Source: an uncultured Verrucomicrobiota bacterium
Lineage (GTDB): Bacteria; Verrucomicrobiota; Verrucomicrobiia; Limisphaerales; UBA9464
Assembly: GCA_903907925.1 (NCBI GenBank)
Contig: CAIVQB010000115.1
Location: 1 to 64,000 of the forward strand
Direction of reading: 5' to 3'
Length of the DNA: 64,000 nt
Position numbers and translations under genes: made by a program
The notes under the pieces: generated by a model
Told to the model about the DNA's origin: nothing
Database searches by the model: none
Seen by the model: only the letters and a program-made list of their open reading frames with translations
Shown here: piece after piece, positions 52,190-61,108 of the stretch
Position numbering within the stretch: position 1 is the first letter of the stretch
Layout: each line of letters begins with the position of its first letter

Positions 52190-54878
52190 TGCTGTTGAAG
52201 AGAAGGCGGCAGGTGGCGGCCAGACCGTGCCGATCGCAATACCGGACCAGCTCCGCGGTTTCACCGGCTCGGGCCGGACGATTGAAGGCGCGCTCAAGGG
52301 CGTGGCGGATCCAGATCGCGGATTCGGCCCCAGGATAATCGCGCTTCAAGACGCCGGCGAACTGCGCGGATTGGCGGAGAACCAAGTCATCGTTCCACAA
52401 CGCCAGCGCCTGTTGAACGGTGATTCCCGCTGTCCGCAACGGGGTCAACTGGTCGCCGGCTGGACAATCGAGGGCGTCCATGAAGGGATCCGGCAGGGTG
52501 CGAAAGAGAAAACGATAGATGCTGCGTCGAGACCCGGCTGCGGTGTCTGGATCGAATTTGGAATAGTCCACCTTTGGCGTGACGTGAATGCCCGGTCGGA
52601 GCTCGAACTGCATGTCGCTGGCGTCGCCCATTCGGAAATCGAGCCGGCCGGTGAGTTGAAGGAGCGAATCGCGAACCTCCTCGGCGTCGAGCCGGGTCCG
52701 GTTCATCCGCCAGAGCAGGGCATTGTCGGCGTCGCGCGTGGGGCCGAGCGGATCGGTGTTGGAGGCGAGGGACGATTGCCGATAGGTTTCGCTGGTGACG
52801 ATCAGACGATGCAGTGCCTTGAGCGAACCGCCCGCATCATCCCGGAACCACGCCGCGAGCCAGTCGAGCAGTTCCGGATGCGACGGTGCGGAACCCATTC
52901 GGCCAAAATCGTTCGGCGTTTCGACCAATCCGCGGCCGAAATGCAATTGCCACACCCGATTCGCGATGGAACGCCAGGTGAGGGGATTGTTCCGATCCGT
53001 CAGCCATTGGGCCAACGCGGCGCGGCGATCGCCTTCCGTTGTTGCGATGGGAAGCTGAAAACGGGCAGGCAATCCGGCAATGCAGGACAAGGCACCCGGG
53101 ACGGCCGGTTCGATCGGATGATCGAAATCGCCGCGCCGCAGGACGCTCACGGTTCGCGGTTCGCGGACGGGTTTGAGCCCTCCGTCCGGATCGAAATCCG
53201 CCGCCATCGCGAACACGAGCCGCGGCGACGGCAATGCAGCCAGCCGCGCCTCCAGATTTTGCAAGATCACCCAGCGGGCCAGTTCCACGTTCTGTGCGGC
53301 CGACCGTTGCGACGATGGCACCGCGACGATGGCGGCCAGCTTCGCAGGAATCGGATCCAGCCGATCGGTCGCCGCAAAGGAGGTGGTCAAAAGGCGAAAC
53401 CGTCCGATGAGATGACCACCGCCATGCCGCTGCTGGAGCACGATTTTCAATCCGTTCGTGGCGGAAACAGAAATCGGTGTTTCGGGAACGAAGACAGCAG
53501 TGTGATTCTGACCCTCCGATGGATGAATGCCCCAGGCGGTGCTCTCGGTGTCGTCAATGGCTGCGGCGATGCTCCAGCCGTCCTGATTGAAATCCGCGGC
53601 GGCTCGGATCAGACGGATGCGGTGCTCCCCCTGCCAAACTTCAAATTCGGTCAGGTGAAAATTGCCGTTGTCCTGTCGGCCCGGACCGCTCTTTGGCAGC
53701 GTTGGATCCACCAAAACCTCCAGGCGCAGAGCGGTGATCGGTGACGCCACGGGACCCAGGTTGAGGGTGTAGTCCTCCTTTTCCGGCCGTGGACCGGTCG
53801 CGGTGATGGAGTGATCCGGCTGGACCGCCAGTTGGGAGCCGGCGGAGGCCGACAGGGCCGCGGGATCCTGCGGAATCCAGGCGTCCAAGGGATGCCGGTT
53901 CGCCTCTTCCCAGCCCATCACCTCTTTACGCACCGCGGCGGTCAGCCAGTCCGGGTTTTCGGACGGCTTGGCCTCACGGACCCGCTGGAGTTGTGCCCGC
54001 AACGATTGCCGGAGCTGGTGCCGCGCCGGATCGATATCGAAGATGCGGTTTGCCCGTTCCACACCGGCGAAGACGGCTTGCAACGCGTAGTAATCCCGCT
54101 GGGAAATGGGATCGAACTTGTGATCGTGACAGCGCGCGCATTGGACCGTGGTGCTGGTGAAGGTCTGCATCACGGTGGTCACCATGTCGTCGCGGTCGAT
54201 GTAGCGCGCCGCCTGTCGATCCGAGGCATCTTCGCGAATGCAGCGCAGGGAGCTTTCATCCCACGGACCCGAAGCCGCCAATCCGAGCGCCGGGGTCAGT
54301 GCGGGCTCGCCGGGAAAAAGGACGTCCGCGGCCACCTGTTCCTGGACGAAGCGGGTGTAGGGTTTGTCCGCGTTGAAGGCCGCCACCAGGTAGTCGCGGT
54401 AGGGCCAGGCGTTGGTTCGAATCCGGTCCTGATCGTGTCCGTGGGTTTCGGCGAAGTGGACCGCATCCATCCAATGCCGCGCCCAACGTTCGCCGTAGCG
54501 CGGCGATGCGAGAAGGCGGTCGACCACGCGGGTGATGGAGTCGGGTCCGGAATCCGCGAGGAACGCGGACAGTTCGGATGGAGTCGGGGGAAGACCGGTA
54601 AGATCGTAGGTGACCCGACGCAACCAGACGCCGCGCGCGGCCGGTGCGGCGGGTTTCAGTCCCGCGGCTTTCAGGCGTTGCCGGATGAAGGCGTCGACCG
54701 GATTGGCAATGGCAGCGTCACCAGGCGGAATCGTCGGCCGAAGGATCGGTTGATAGGCCCAATGAGGTGGCGCGGGTGAGATCTCGGCTGTCGAAAGAAA
54801 CGATATACCAAGCACCACTCCGAGAGCCGCCGCCATCAGCCTTCGAATCCGGGCTTCGAAATGGGAGAGAGAGGGCAT
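52167..54878 (-). CDS. DUF1549/DUF1553 protein with third type of insert
   Basis: A 903-residue secreted protein with signal (MAAALGVVLGISFLSTAEI). DUF1549 has VTYDLTGLPPTPSELSAF, WARHWMDAVHFAETHGHDQD and CARCHDHKFDPISQ. The insert (about residues 345-480; DYTLNLGPVASPITALRLEV, NFHLTEFEVWQGEHRIRL) resembles a beta-sandwich of the galactose-binding type. DUF1553 has NRVWQLHFGRGLVETPNDFG and RTRLDAEEVRDSLL, and the protein ends NSNEFIFVH. Order in the run: after a DUF1501 gene, before the lipoprotein gene. Confidence 0.92.
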   Translation of the reverse strand: MPSLSHFEARIRRLMAAALGVVLGISFLSTAEISPAPPHWAYQPILRPTIPPGDAAIANPVDAFIRQRLKAAGLKPAAPAARGVWLRRVTYDLTGLPPTPSELSAFLADSGPDSITRVVDRLLASPRYGERWARHWMDAVHFAETHGHDQDRIRTNAWPYRDYLVAAFNADKPYTRFVQEQVAADVLFPGEPALTPALGLAASGPWDESSLRCIREDASDRQAARYIDRDDMVTTVMQTFTSTTVQCARCHDHKFDPISQRDYYALQAVFAGVERANRIFDIDPARHQLRQSLRAQLQRVREAKPSENPDWLTAAVRKEVMGWEEANRHPLDAWIPQDPAALSASAGSQLAVQPDHSITATGPRPEKEDYTLNLGPVASPITALRLEVLVDPTLPKSGPGRQDNGNFHLTEFEVWQGEHRIRLIRAAADFNQDGWSIAAAIDDTESTAWGIHPSEGQNHTAVFVPETPISVSATNGLKIVLQQRHGGGHLIGRFRLLTTSFAATDRLDPIPAKLAAIVAVPSSQRSAAQNVELARWVILQNLEARLAALPSPRLVFAMAADFDPDGGLKPVREPRTVSVLRRGDFDHPIEPAVPGALSCIAGLPARFQLPIATTEGDRRAALAQWLTDRNNPLTWRSIANRVWQLHFGRGLVETPNDFGRMGSAPSHPELLDWLAAWFRDDAGGSLKALHRLIVTSETYRQSSLASNTDPLGPTRDADNALLWRMNRTRLDAEEVRDSLLQLTGRLDFRMGDASDMQFELRPGIHVTPKVDYSKFDPDTAAGSRRSIYRFLFRTLPDPFMDALDCPAGDQLTPLRTAGITVQQALALWNDDLVLRQSAQFAGVLKRDYPGAESAIWIRHALERAFNRPARAGETAELVRYCDRHGLAATCRLLFNSNEFIFVH

Positions 54879-54901
54879 CGGGTGGAAGTTGGCGGACCGA
54901 T

Positions 54902-56329
54902 TCAGGAAAGGATGCCCTCGATCACTTCGCCGTGGACGTCGGTCAGGCGTCGATCGACGCCGTTGTGGCGGAAGGTCAGTTTCGCGTGATCCATTCCCAT
55001 CAGGCGCAGGAGCGTCGCATGGACGTCGTAGAATTCAACCGGGTGTTCGACAGCGTCGTAGCCGATTTCATCGGTCGCGCCGAGCGCGAATCCGGGTTTC
55101 ACCCCGGCGCCCGCCATCCAGATGGTGAAGCCGTGCTGATGATGATCACGCCCGCGTCCGTTGATCCCCTGGGTGATCGGCGTGCGGCCGAATTCGGTGG
55201 TCCACAGAAGCAGGGTGTCGTCGAGGAGACCGCGTTCCTTGAGATCACCGAGCAGCGCGGCAACCGGTTGATCCATCACCAGAGCCTGCTTGCGGTGGTT
55301 TTCGACGATGTCCTCGTGACCGTCCCAGTTGATGCGTGGGGATCCGAATTGCCCGCCGTTGAAGACCTGAACACAGCGGACGCCCCGTTCGCTGAGACGG
55401 CGGGCGAGGAGGCAATTGCGGGCGAAGGCCGCGGTCGGGCCGTTGGGATGATCCAATCCGTAACGCTCGCGGGTGGCGGCGGTCTCGCCCTTCAGATCAA
55501 CCAGTTCGGGAACGCTCAATTGCATTTGGGCCGCTAATTCATAGGCGCGGATGCGCGCGGCCAGGGCGGAGTCGCCGGGATGCGCCGCGGCGTCGGTGCC
55601 ATTGATCGTCTCCAGCAACCGAAGACTGGCACGACGTCGTTCGGCGGGGATGGACGCCGGAGTGGACAGATCCGGAATCGGGTCGGTCGCATCGCTTCGA
55701 AAGGCGACACCCTGATGAACCGCCGGCAGGAATCCATTGGTCCAATTGATCGAGCCCCCGGCGGGCAACTGGCGCGGATCGGGCAGGACCACGTATGCCG
55801 GGAAGTTCTGATTCTCCGAACCCAGACCATAACTAATCCACGCCCCCATGCTGGGAAACCCATTGAAGGTGAACCCGGAATTCATCAGGAACGTCGCGGG
55901 CGTGTGGTTCGAACTCCGGCTCCGCATCGAATGGATGAAGGTCAGGTCATCCACCCGTGTGGCAAGATGGGGTAGCAGATCGGACACCCAGCGACCGGAA
56001 CTGCCATGCCGTTTGAAGGCGAATGGACTCTTCAACAACGTGCCGGGCTGGGAGAAGAAGGTGTCGAACTTCCGACCCGAATCCATGCCGTGCCGGCGTT
56101 CCAACTCGGGCTTGTGATCAAAGGTGTCGACGTGGGAGACGCCGCCGAGCGCGCAGATGTGAATCACCCGCCGCACCTTTGGGCGGAACATCGGGAGCCG
56201 CGCTGCGTACGGAGAGGTTGCCCCGGAGGCCAATGCGTCCGAGTGCAGCAGCCAGCTGAGGGCGAGGCCACCGATGCCAGCACCCGTGTTGGCGAGAAAA
56301 TCGCGTCGTGAAAGCGGGTTCATGATCAC
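54902..56329 (-). CDS. DUF1501 domain exported protein, copy 3
   Basis: A 475-residue DUF1501 protein with a twin-arginine-like signal (SRRDFLANTGAGIGGLALSW). It has VIHICALGGVSHVDTFDHKP, SMGAWISYGLGSENQ, LPDPRQLPAGG, WTTEFGRTPITQGINGRGRD and HATLLRLMGMDHAKLTFRHNG. The start overlaps the stop of the DUF1549/DUF1553-LamG gene (ATGA), a true coupled pair. Confidence 0.92.
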   Translation of the reverse strand: MIMNPLSRRDFLANTGAGIGGLALSWLLHSDALASGATSPYAARLPMFRPKVRRVIHICALGGVSHVDTFDHKPELERRHGMDSGRKFDTFFSQPGTLLKSPFAFKRHGSSGRWVSDLLPHLATRVDDLTFIHSMRSRSSNHTPATFLMNSGFTFNGFPSMGAWISYGLGSENQNFPAYVVLPDPRQLPAGGSINWTNGFLPAVHQGVAFRSDATDPIPDLSTPASIPAERRRASLRLLETINGTDAAAHPGDSALAARIRAYELAAQMQLSVPELVDLKGETAATRERYGLDHPNGPTAAFARNCLLARRLSERGVRCVQVFNGGQFGSPRINWDGHEDIVENHRKQALVMDQPVAALLGDLKERGLLDDTLLLWTTEFGRTPITQGINGRGRDHHQHGFTIWMAGAGVKPGFALGATDEIGYDAVEHPVEFYDVHATLLRLMGMDHAKLTFRHNGVDRRLTDVHGEVIEGILS

Positions 56330-59079
56330 CTCACAAACATGAATTCGTTCGAGTTCATCAGAACCCAGCCGACGCTGGCCGGCTCCTGTTCCCGCGCCAA
56401 TCGCAGGGCTTCATTCAACTCAGCGGGCCGCGGCGGACGTCCGAGAGCCAGTTGCCACATCCGCCGAATGGCTGCCTTCCCACCCCCTGCGGTGCTGGCG
56501 CGATCCGCCATTCGCGACGCTTGCCGGAGTACGAACGAATTGTTCATCAATGACAACGCCTGCAATGGAGTGGTGGTGTTGGGACGCACCGCGGTGCGGG
56601 TGGACAATTCCGGACAATCGAGCGCGTCGAGCAGGGGATCGCGGGCGGAATGCACTGACAACCGGTAGACTGTCCGCCGATTGAACTCCGGTCCGGGTAG
56701 ATCTGCCGCGAAGTATTCGTTCTGCCCCCCGTTGCCGACGTGACGGAACGGGCGGTATCCGGGTCCACCCATCGCGGGATTCAATTCGCCGCCCAACGCC
56801 AGCAGGGCGTCGCGCGTTTCTTCAGCTTCAAGGCGCCGCGGTGTGAACCGCCACAGGAGCCGGTTCTCTGCGTCACGACTCGCCGCCGCGACAGAGTCCT
56901 GCACCGACGATTGTTGCCATGTCTCGCTGGTGACAATGAGCCGGTGCAATCGCTTCAGACTCCAGTTTCCCCCGTCCTTCGCGACGAACCAGGAGGCGAG
57001 CCATTCGAGAAGTTCCGGATGCGAAGGGGTGTCACCCATTCGCCCGAGATCATTGGGCGTGCCGACCAGTCCGCGGTGAAAATGATAGTGCCAAACGCGA
57101 TTCACGATCGTCCGCGCGGTGAGCGGATTGTCCGGGCGCGCCACCCAATCGGCAAACCGTCGCCGGCGTTCGGACTCGGGCGCTTTTGCGTCCAAATCAA
57201 GTTCGGCGGAAAGCCCTTGAACCGCTGACAGTCCACCCGGGGTCACCGATTCCCGTGGTTTGTCGGGTTCGCCCCGAAGAAGAACGAAGGTGGCAACGGG
57301 TTGCGATGGATTCGCCGCATAACCCATCGGTGGAGCGTCGAGTTCCTTCAACGCTGCGAGGATGGCTTGATGGCGTTGCGTCACGGAGTTCAGACGGGTC
57401 CGCTCTTCGGGCGTCAAGGCCGCCAGCCGTTGTTCGCGACTAACACCACCCGCCGGTCCGGCATTGAACGAAGTCAGAATCTCTTCGGCGCTGAGCCCAC
57501 GATCATACAGTCGAACCTCCTCCACTTCGCCGTTTAGAAATGGGGTCGTTCCGCCGGTGTGGCGGCATCCGATGAGAACGCGGGTCGATGCGACTTCGGT
57601 GAGTGGCGACCGACCGGAGTCGGGACGCCACGGCGCGGCCAGGGGTTTTCCGTTGCGATACACCGTCTGCGTTCCGTCCGCGGCATAGGTGATGGCCAGG
57701 TGGATCGGCGTGGTCGGGTCGCTCTCCTCCGCGGCCGCGTTCAAATCGCGGGTCCGAACAAAGCCCTCGCTCCCCGCGGTCCATTGCCGGGGCTGGCGTT
57801 CGCCATAGACGATGGCATCGAACCGCGCGCCATTCGGAGTTTCCAAACTCACGATCCCTGCGCCGCGTTGATCCAAGTCCGAGAGACGCACCCAGGCTTC
57901 CAAGGTCTTTTCCGTAAGCGGCCGCTCCAGGGATTCTGAAATTAGAAATGATTTGCCCCCGTCGAGAACCAATCGTCCGTTCTGGATCTTGGCATTGCCC
58001 ATCAATCGTCCGCCAATGCGTCCGGCCGTGTTGGTGAGACCGGCGGCGAAACTCCAGCGAGCCAGTGGCGAGGGAGGCGAGTGGGCGCTTGGAAGGAATG
58101 CGGTCGCTGCTTGGGCCGATGCGAATTGTGCGGACGCGCGACGAGCATCGGAGTCCTCGAGTTGTTCGATCTCCGTGGCGCAGGCCAGGCGTTCGCGGTC
58201 GAGGTTGCCACGGCGTTCCTTGCGTTCCGCGATTTCAGCCGTCCCGAGCACCGAACGGTCGCCGTGATGAATGCCGTCGAACACGGCTTTCACCCGGTAG
58301 TAGTCGCGCTGCGGAATGGGATCGAACTTGTGGTTGTGGCAGCGGGCGCAGTTCAACGTCACGCCGAGGAAGGTTTGTCCGATTGTGCCGACCATGTCCT
58401 CCATCTCCGACTCGCGGACCATCGCCCGGATGCTCGCACTGGAGGCACCGCTGCCCGCCTGATCCCAAGGACCGGCGACCAGAAAGCCGGTCGCGACGAT
58501 GCCTTCCTGGGTGACGGGTTCCAACACGTCGCCGGCCAGTTGTTCGCGAATGAAACGGTCGTACGGCTTGTCCGTGTTGAAGGCGGTGATGACGTAGTCG
58601 CGGTAACGCCAGGCATTGTCGCGGATGCGGTCGTATTCGAATCCCTGGCTTTCCCCGAACCGCACGACATCGAGCCAGTGACGTGCCCAGCGTTCACCGT
58701 AGCGCGGGGAAGCGAGCAATCGGTCGGCGCATCGTCCGAGGGCATCGGGATGGCGATCGGCCACGAAGGCTGCGATCTCGTCGGGTGTGGGCGGCAGGCC
58801 GGTCAGATCGAAGGTGAGACGCCGCAACAGCGTTGGCCGGTCGGCGGCGGGTGCGGGGGAAAGTCCGGCGGTTCGGAGTCGTTGATGGATGAAACCATCG
58901 ATGGGATTGAGCGGGGTTTTTCCGGTCCGTGATTCGATGGGAATCGGCGGACGGGTGAGGGGACGAAAGGCCCAGGCATTGGTTCCTTCAGCCGATGCAC
59001 CCAGCATCGACTTGACCCAAAGGCAAAGCCATCCCGGTGCGAACAGCACCAGCCAGGGACGGCGGCTTGCGGGGGACAT
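56326..59079 (-). CDS. DUF1549/DUF1553 protein with LamG (concanavalin-like) insert
   Basis: A 917-residue secreted protein. The signal segment (WLVLFAPGWLCLW) precedes DUF1549 (RRLTFDLTGLPPTPDEIAAF, WARHWLDVVRFGESQGFEYD, haem motif NCARCHNHKFDPI). The insert (about residues 340-545) is a LamG/concanavalin-like domain (EKTLEAWVRLSDLDQRG, IHLAITYAADGTQTVYRNGK, EEVRLYDRGLSAEEILTSFN). DUF1553 has NRVWHYHFHRGLVGTPNDLG and RRLEAEETRDALLALGG, and it ends NSNEFMFVR. The ATG at 59079 is one codon inside a GTG. It is the first gene of the nine-gene array. Confidence 0.92.
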   Translation of the reverse strand: MSPASRRPWLVLFAPGWLCLWVKSMLGASAEGTNAWAFRPLTRPPIPIESRTGKTPLNPIDGFIHQRLRTAGLSPAPAADRPTLLRRLTFDLTGLPPTPDEIAAFVADRHPDALGRCADRLLASPRYGERWARHWLDVVRFGESQGFEYDRIRDNAWRYRDYVITAFNTDKPYDRFIREQLAGDVLEPVTQEGIVATGFLVAGPWDQAGSGASSASIRAMVRESEMEDMVGTIGQTFLGVTLNCARCHNHKFDPIPQRDYYRVKAVFDGIHHGDRSVLGTAEIAERKERRGNLDRERLACATEIEQLEDSDARRASAQFASAQAATAFLPSAHSPPSPLARWSFAAGLTNTAGRIGGRLMGNAKIQNGRLVLDGGKSFLISESLERPLTEKTLEAWVRLSDLDQRGAGIVSLETPNGARFDAIVYGERQPRQWTAGSEGFVRTRDLNAAAEESDPTTPIHLAITYAADGTQTVYRNGKPLAAPWRPDSGRSPLTEVASTRVLIGCRHTGGTTPFLNGEVEEVRLYDRGLSAEEILTSFNAGPAGGVSREQRLAALTPEERTRLNSVTQRHQAILAALKELDAPPMGYAANPSQPVATFVLLRGEPDKPRESVTPGGLSAVQGLSAELDLDAKAPESERRRRFADWVARPDNPLTARTIVNRVWHYHFHRGLVGTPNDLGRMGDTPSHPELLEWLASWFVAKDGGNWSLKRLHRLIVTSETWQQSSVQDSVAAASRDAENRLLWRFTPRRLEAEETRDALLALGGELNPAMGGPGYRPFRHVGNGGQNEYFAADLPGPEFNRRTVYRLSVHSARDPLLDALDCPELSTRTAVRPNTTTPLQALSLMNNSFVLRQASRMADRASTAGGGKAAIRRMWQLALGRPPRPAELNEALRLAREQEPASVGWVLMNSNEFMFVR

Positions 59080-59181
59080 CACTCCGTCAGTTTGTGCCGA
59101 TCACGGAGTCTTGCCACCGGAAAAAATAGGAAACCGCGGTATCACGGAACGGGGGTGGGAGCGGAACCGGAGTGGCGTGGA

Positions 59182-59502
59182 TTAATCCAAATCCAAAGCG
59201 AAGCGCAAAGCCTTCTTGATTTGATCCATGACTTCTTTCGGCAGGATGCCCAGGCGTCGTTCCAGCCTTTTCACCGGCAGCGAGCCGAGGCCTTGTACAT
59301 TCGCTACGCCATCTGCATGGAGAAAAGGGAGCTCAGGCATCCCGATTTCATATGCGCTTCCCCGGTTCGCCGTCGTCAGCGGCACATAAAGGACCAAAAC
59401 GCGCGGAGGGTTTTCGTCGTATCGCGACACCACGACCACCGGACGCGTCTTGGCAGCCATTCCAAGGTCGGCGAGCCAAACTTCACCGGGACGCGGGTTC
59501 AT
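59182..59502 (-). CDS. PemK/MazF-type toxin
   Basis: A 106-residue type II toxin-like endoribonuclease: MNPRPGEVWLADLGMAAKTR (the conserved GEVWL.D start), PVVVVSRYDENPPRVLVLYV, then VANVQGLGSLPVKRLERRLG and a C-terminal helix. MazF-family toxins cleave mRNA unless bound by an antitoxin. The upstream gene overlaps its start by 20 nt and encodes the likely antitoxin. The cassette sits between a sugar-permease gene and the DUF1549/DUF1501 array, all on the same strand. Confidence 0.88.
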   Translation of the reverse strand: MNPRPGEVWLADLGMAAKTRPVVVVSRYDENPPRVLVLYVPLTTANRGSAYEIGMPELPFLHADGVANVQGLGSLPVKRLERRLGILPKEVMDQIKKALRFALDLD

Positions 59503-59677
59503 CGAGTAGGTCCACTACCTCTTGTTCAACGAACCGGGAACGGCCGACATCCAATGCGTCATCGTCCGCTAGTTCGATGATCTCAGCGACCAGCACCCGC
59601 ACCCTCTGGGAGGTTTCGGGTTTCCATTCGTGGAGCTTGATCTCCAGTTTCTCGGCGATGGCTTCCATAGCGTTCAC
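59483..59677 (-). CDS. Putative antitoxin of the PemK/MazF pair
   Basis: A 64-residue acidic protein upstream of and overlapping the toxin gene. It is helical and charged (AEKLEIKLHEWKPETSQRV, VAEIIELADDDALDVGRSRF) with no recognised DNA-binding domain. Identity rests on size, order and overlap, which are typical for type II antitoxins. It begins 50 nt after the permease stop. Confidence 0.7.
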   Translation of the reverse strand: MNAMEAIAEKLEIKLHEWKPETSQRVRVLVAEIIELADDDALDVGRSRFVEQEVVDLLDEPASR

Positions 59678-59727
59678 ACGGTATTTCCACCGCTGGACGC
59701 CGTCAATGACACGCTCGAGTGCAACGG

Positions 59728-61098
59728 CTAATCCCGTACCCCGCCTGAGCCACCCCGATGCTTCAACCGGTCGATGAGAACCGCGCCAAGGATGACGAGG
59801 CCGAGGACGACTTTCTGCGTGTAGCTCTCGACGCCGACCAGGTTCATGCCGTTGTTGATCACGGCGATGATCCAGGCGCCGATCAGCGTGCCGCAGACAG
59901 TTCCCTCGCCGCCGGTCAATCGGGCACCACCTACCACCACGGCGGCGATCGCGTACAGTTCATAGCTGGTGCCGTAGGTGGGTGAACCGCTCTTGAGCTG
60001 GGAGGTCAGCACGATGCCACCCACGCCCGCGAGGGCCGCCGACGCGGTGTAAGCGAAGATGTGGACACGGCCGACGGAAACGCCGGACAGACGGGCCGCG
60101 GTCTCGTTGCCACCGACCGCGTAGATCTGGCGTCCCAGAACGGTGCGGGTGAGAAGAATATGCGCAGCGACGTAGATCAGCCCGGTGAGCACCACGGCAT
60201 GAGGCAGGCCGAGCCATCCGGTGCCGCGACCCAGCCAGGTGACTGGATCCGGCAGTTCGTAGATCGACTGACCGCGCGCGAGCAGGAAGGCGAGTCCGCT
60301 TGCCACCTGCATCACGGCCAGTGTGGAGATGAACGGTGGCAGTCGAAAGGCGACCCGCAGCCAGCCGGAACCGGCACCAATCAGGGCGCAGAGCAGGATT
60401 CCCGCTCCCGCTGCCAACATCAACGAAGGCGTGCTGGCCGCGACCCCACCGAACTGATCGCGGACCAATCGCGTGGCAACCACTGCTGCCAAGGCGACGA
60501 GGCTTCCGACGCTCAGATCAATGCCGCCGGTGAGGATCACGAAGGTCAATCCGGCCGACAGGATCGCCACCACCACGATCTGATTGGCCACGTTGAGAAG
60601 GTTTTGCCGAGTCAGGAAAACCGGCCAGCGCGACGATTTCGGAACGATTAACCGCGGTTCGCCAAGTCCGGGATAGCGTCCCTTCAGGCCTTCGAGCACC
60701 GGCCAGTTGGCGGTTTCGGGTACGGTCAACAAGGCCTGCACCGACTGGCCGGCGTCCGAGAGTGCCTGGAGTCGGACCCGGGCGTCGCGCGGTTCACCGG
60801 CAACGGAAGCTGCGATCTTCCAACCCACTGCCGTGCCGCGTTCGGCGACCACGGTGGCAAACGCATGGTCCTCATCCGTGTCGCGAGTGATCACCACCAC
60901 TGTTCCGTCTTTGGGTGCCGGACCGAGTTGAGCGATCACCGAGCCGGCAGCGGCGACACCGGTCGGCGTTTGATCGTGCAATGTGGCCAGCGAGAAGAAG
61001 AGGCAGAGCAACACCAACACCGCCGTCATCCCGTGGCGACCCCACCATGCTCCGCCCGAACCGCGATGTGACGGGCGAGGAGTCGGATCGGAGGCCAT
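59728..61098 (-). CDS. Sugar ABC transporter permease (RbsC type) with periplasmic insert
   Basis: A 456-residue permease, longer than the usual 320-350. The first helix (residues 24-40) is followed by a soluble, presumably periplasmic stretch (about 41-158) with GTVVVITRDTDEDHAFATVV and AGQSVQALLTVPETANWPVL, which looks like part of a sugar-binding-protein lobe. Residues 160-450 are the conserved RbsC/FrcC core: LTGGIDLSVGSLVALAAV, the AVGGNETAARLSGVSVGRV motif, and TGGEGTVCGTLIGAWIIAVI. It lies 10 nt downstream of the GH32 gene. The ATPase subunit is not in the window. Confidence 0.9.
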   Translation of the reverse strand: MASDPTPRPSHRGSGGAWWGRHGMTAVLVLLCLFFSLATLHDQTPTGVAAAGSVIAQLGPAPKDGTVVVITRDTDEDHAFATVVAERGTAVGWKIAASVAGEPRDARVRLQALSDAGQSVQALLTVPETANWPVLEGLKGRYPGLGEPRLIVPKSSRWPVFLTRQNLLNVANQIVVVAILSAGLTFVILTGGIDLSVGSLVALAAVVATRLVRDQFGGVAASTPSLMLAAGAGILLCALIGAGSGWLRVAFRLPPFISTLAVMQVASGLAFLLARGQSIYELPDPVTWLGRGTGWLGLPHAVVLTGLIYVAAHILLTRTVLGRQIYAVGGNETAARLSGVSVGRVHIFAYTASAALAGVGGIVLTSQLKSGSPTYGTSYELYAIAAVVVGGARLTGGEGTVCGTLIGAWIIAVINNGMNLVGVESYTQKVVLGLVILGAVLIDRLKHRGGSGGVRD

Positions 61099-61108
61099 GG
61101 ACGCCGGT

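Noticed and set aside
51996-53744. 582-codon plus-strand open frame opposite a DUF1549/DUF1553 gene, and similar long frames at 44931-46001, 46005-47321 and 48279-49907
   Set aside because: All are antisense to clear family members with conserved motifs. High GC at third positions removes stop codons on the opposite strand, so length alone is no evidence.
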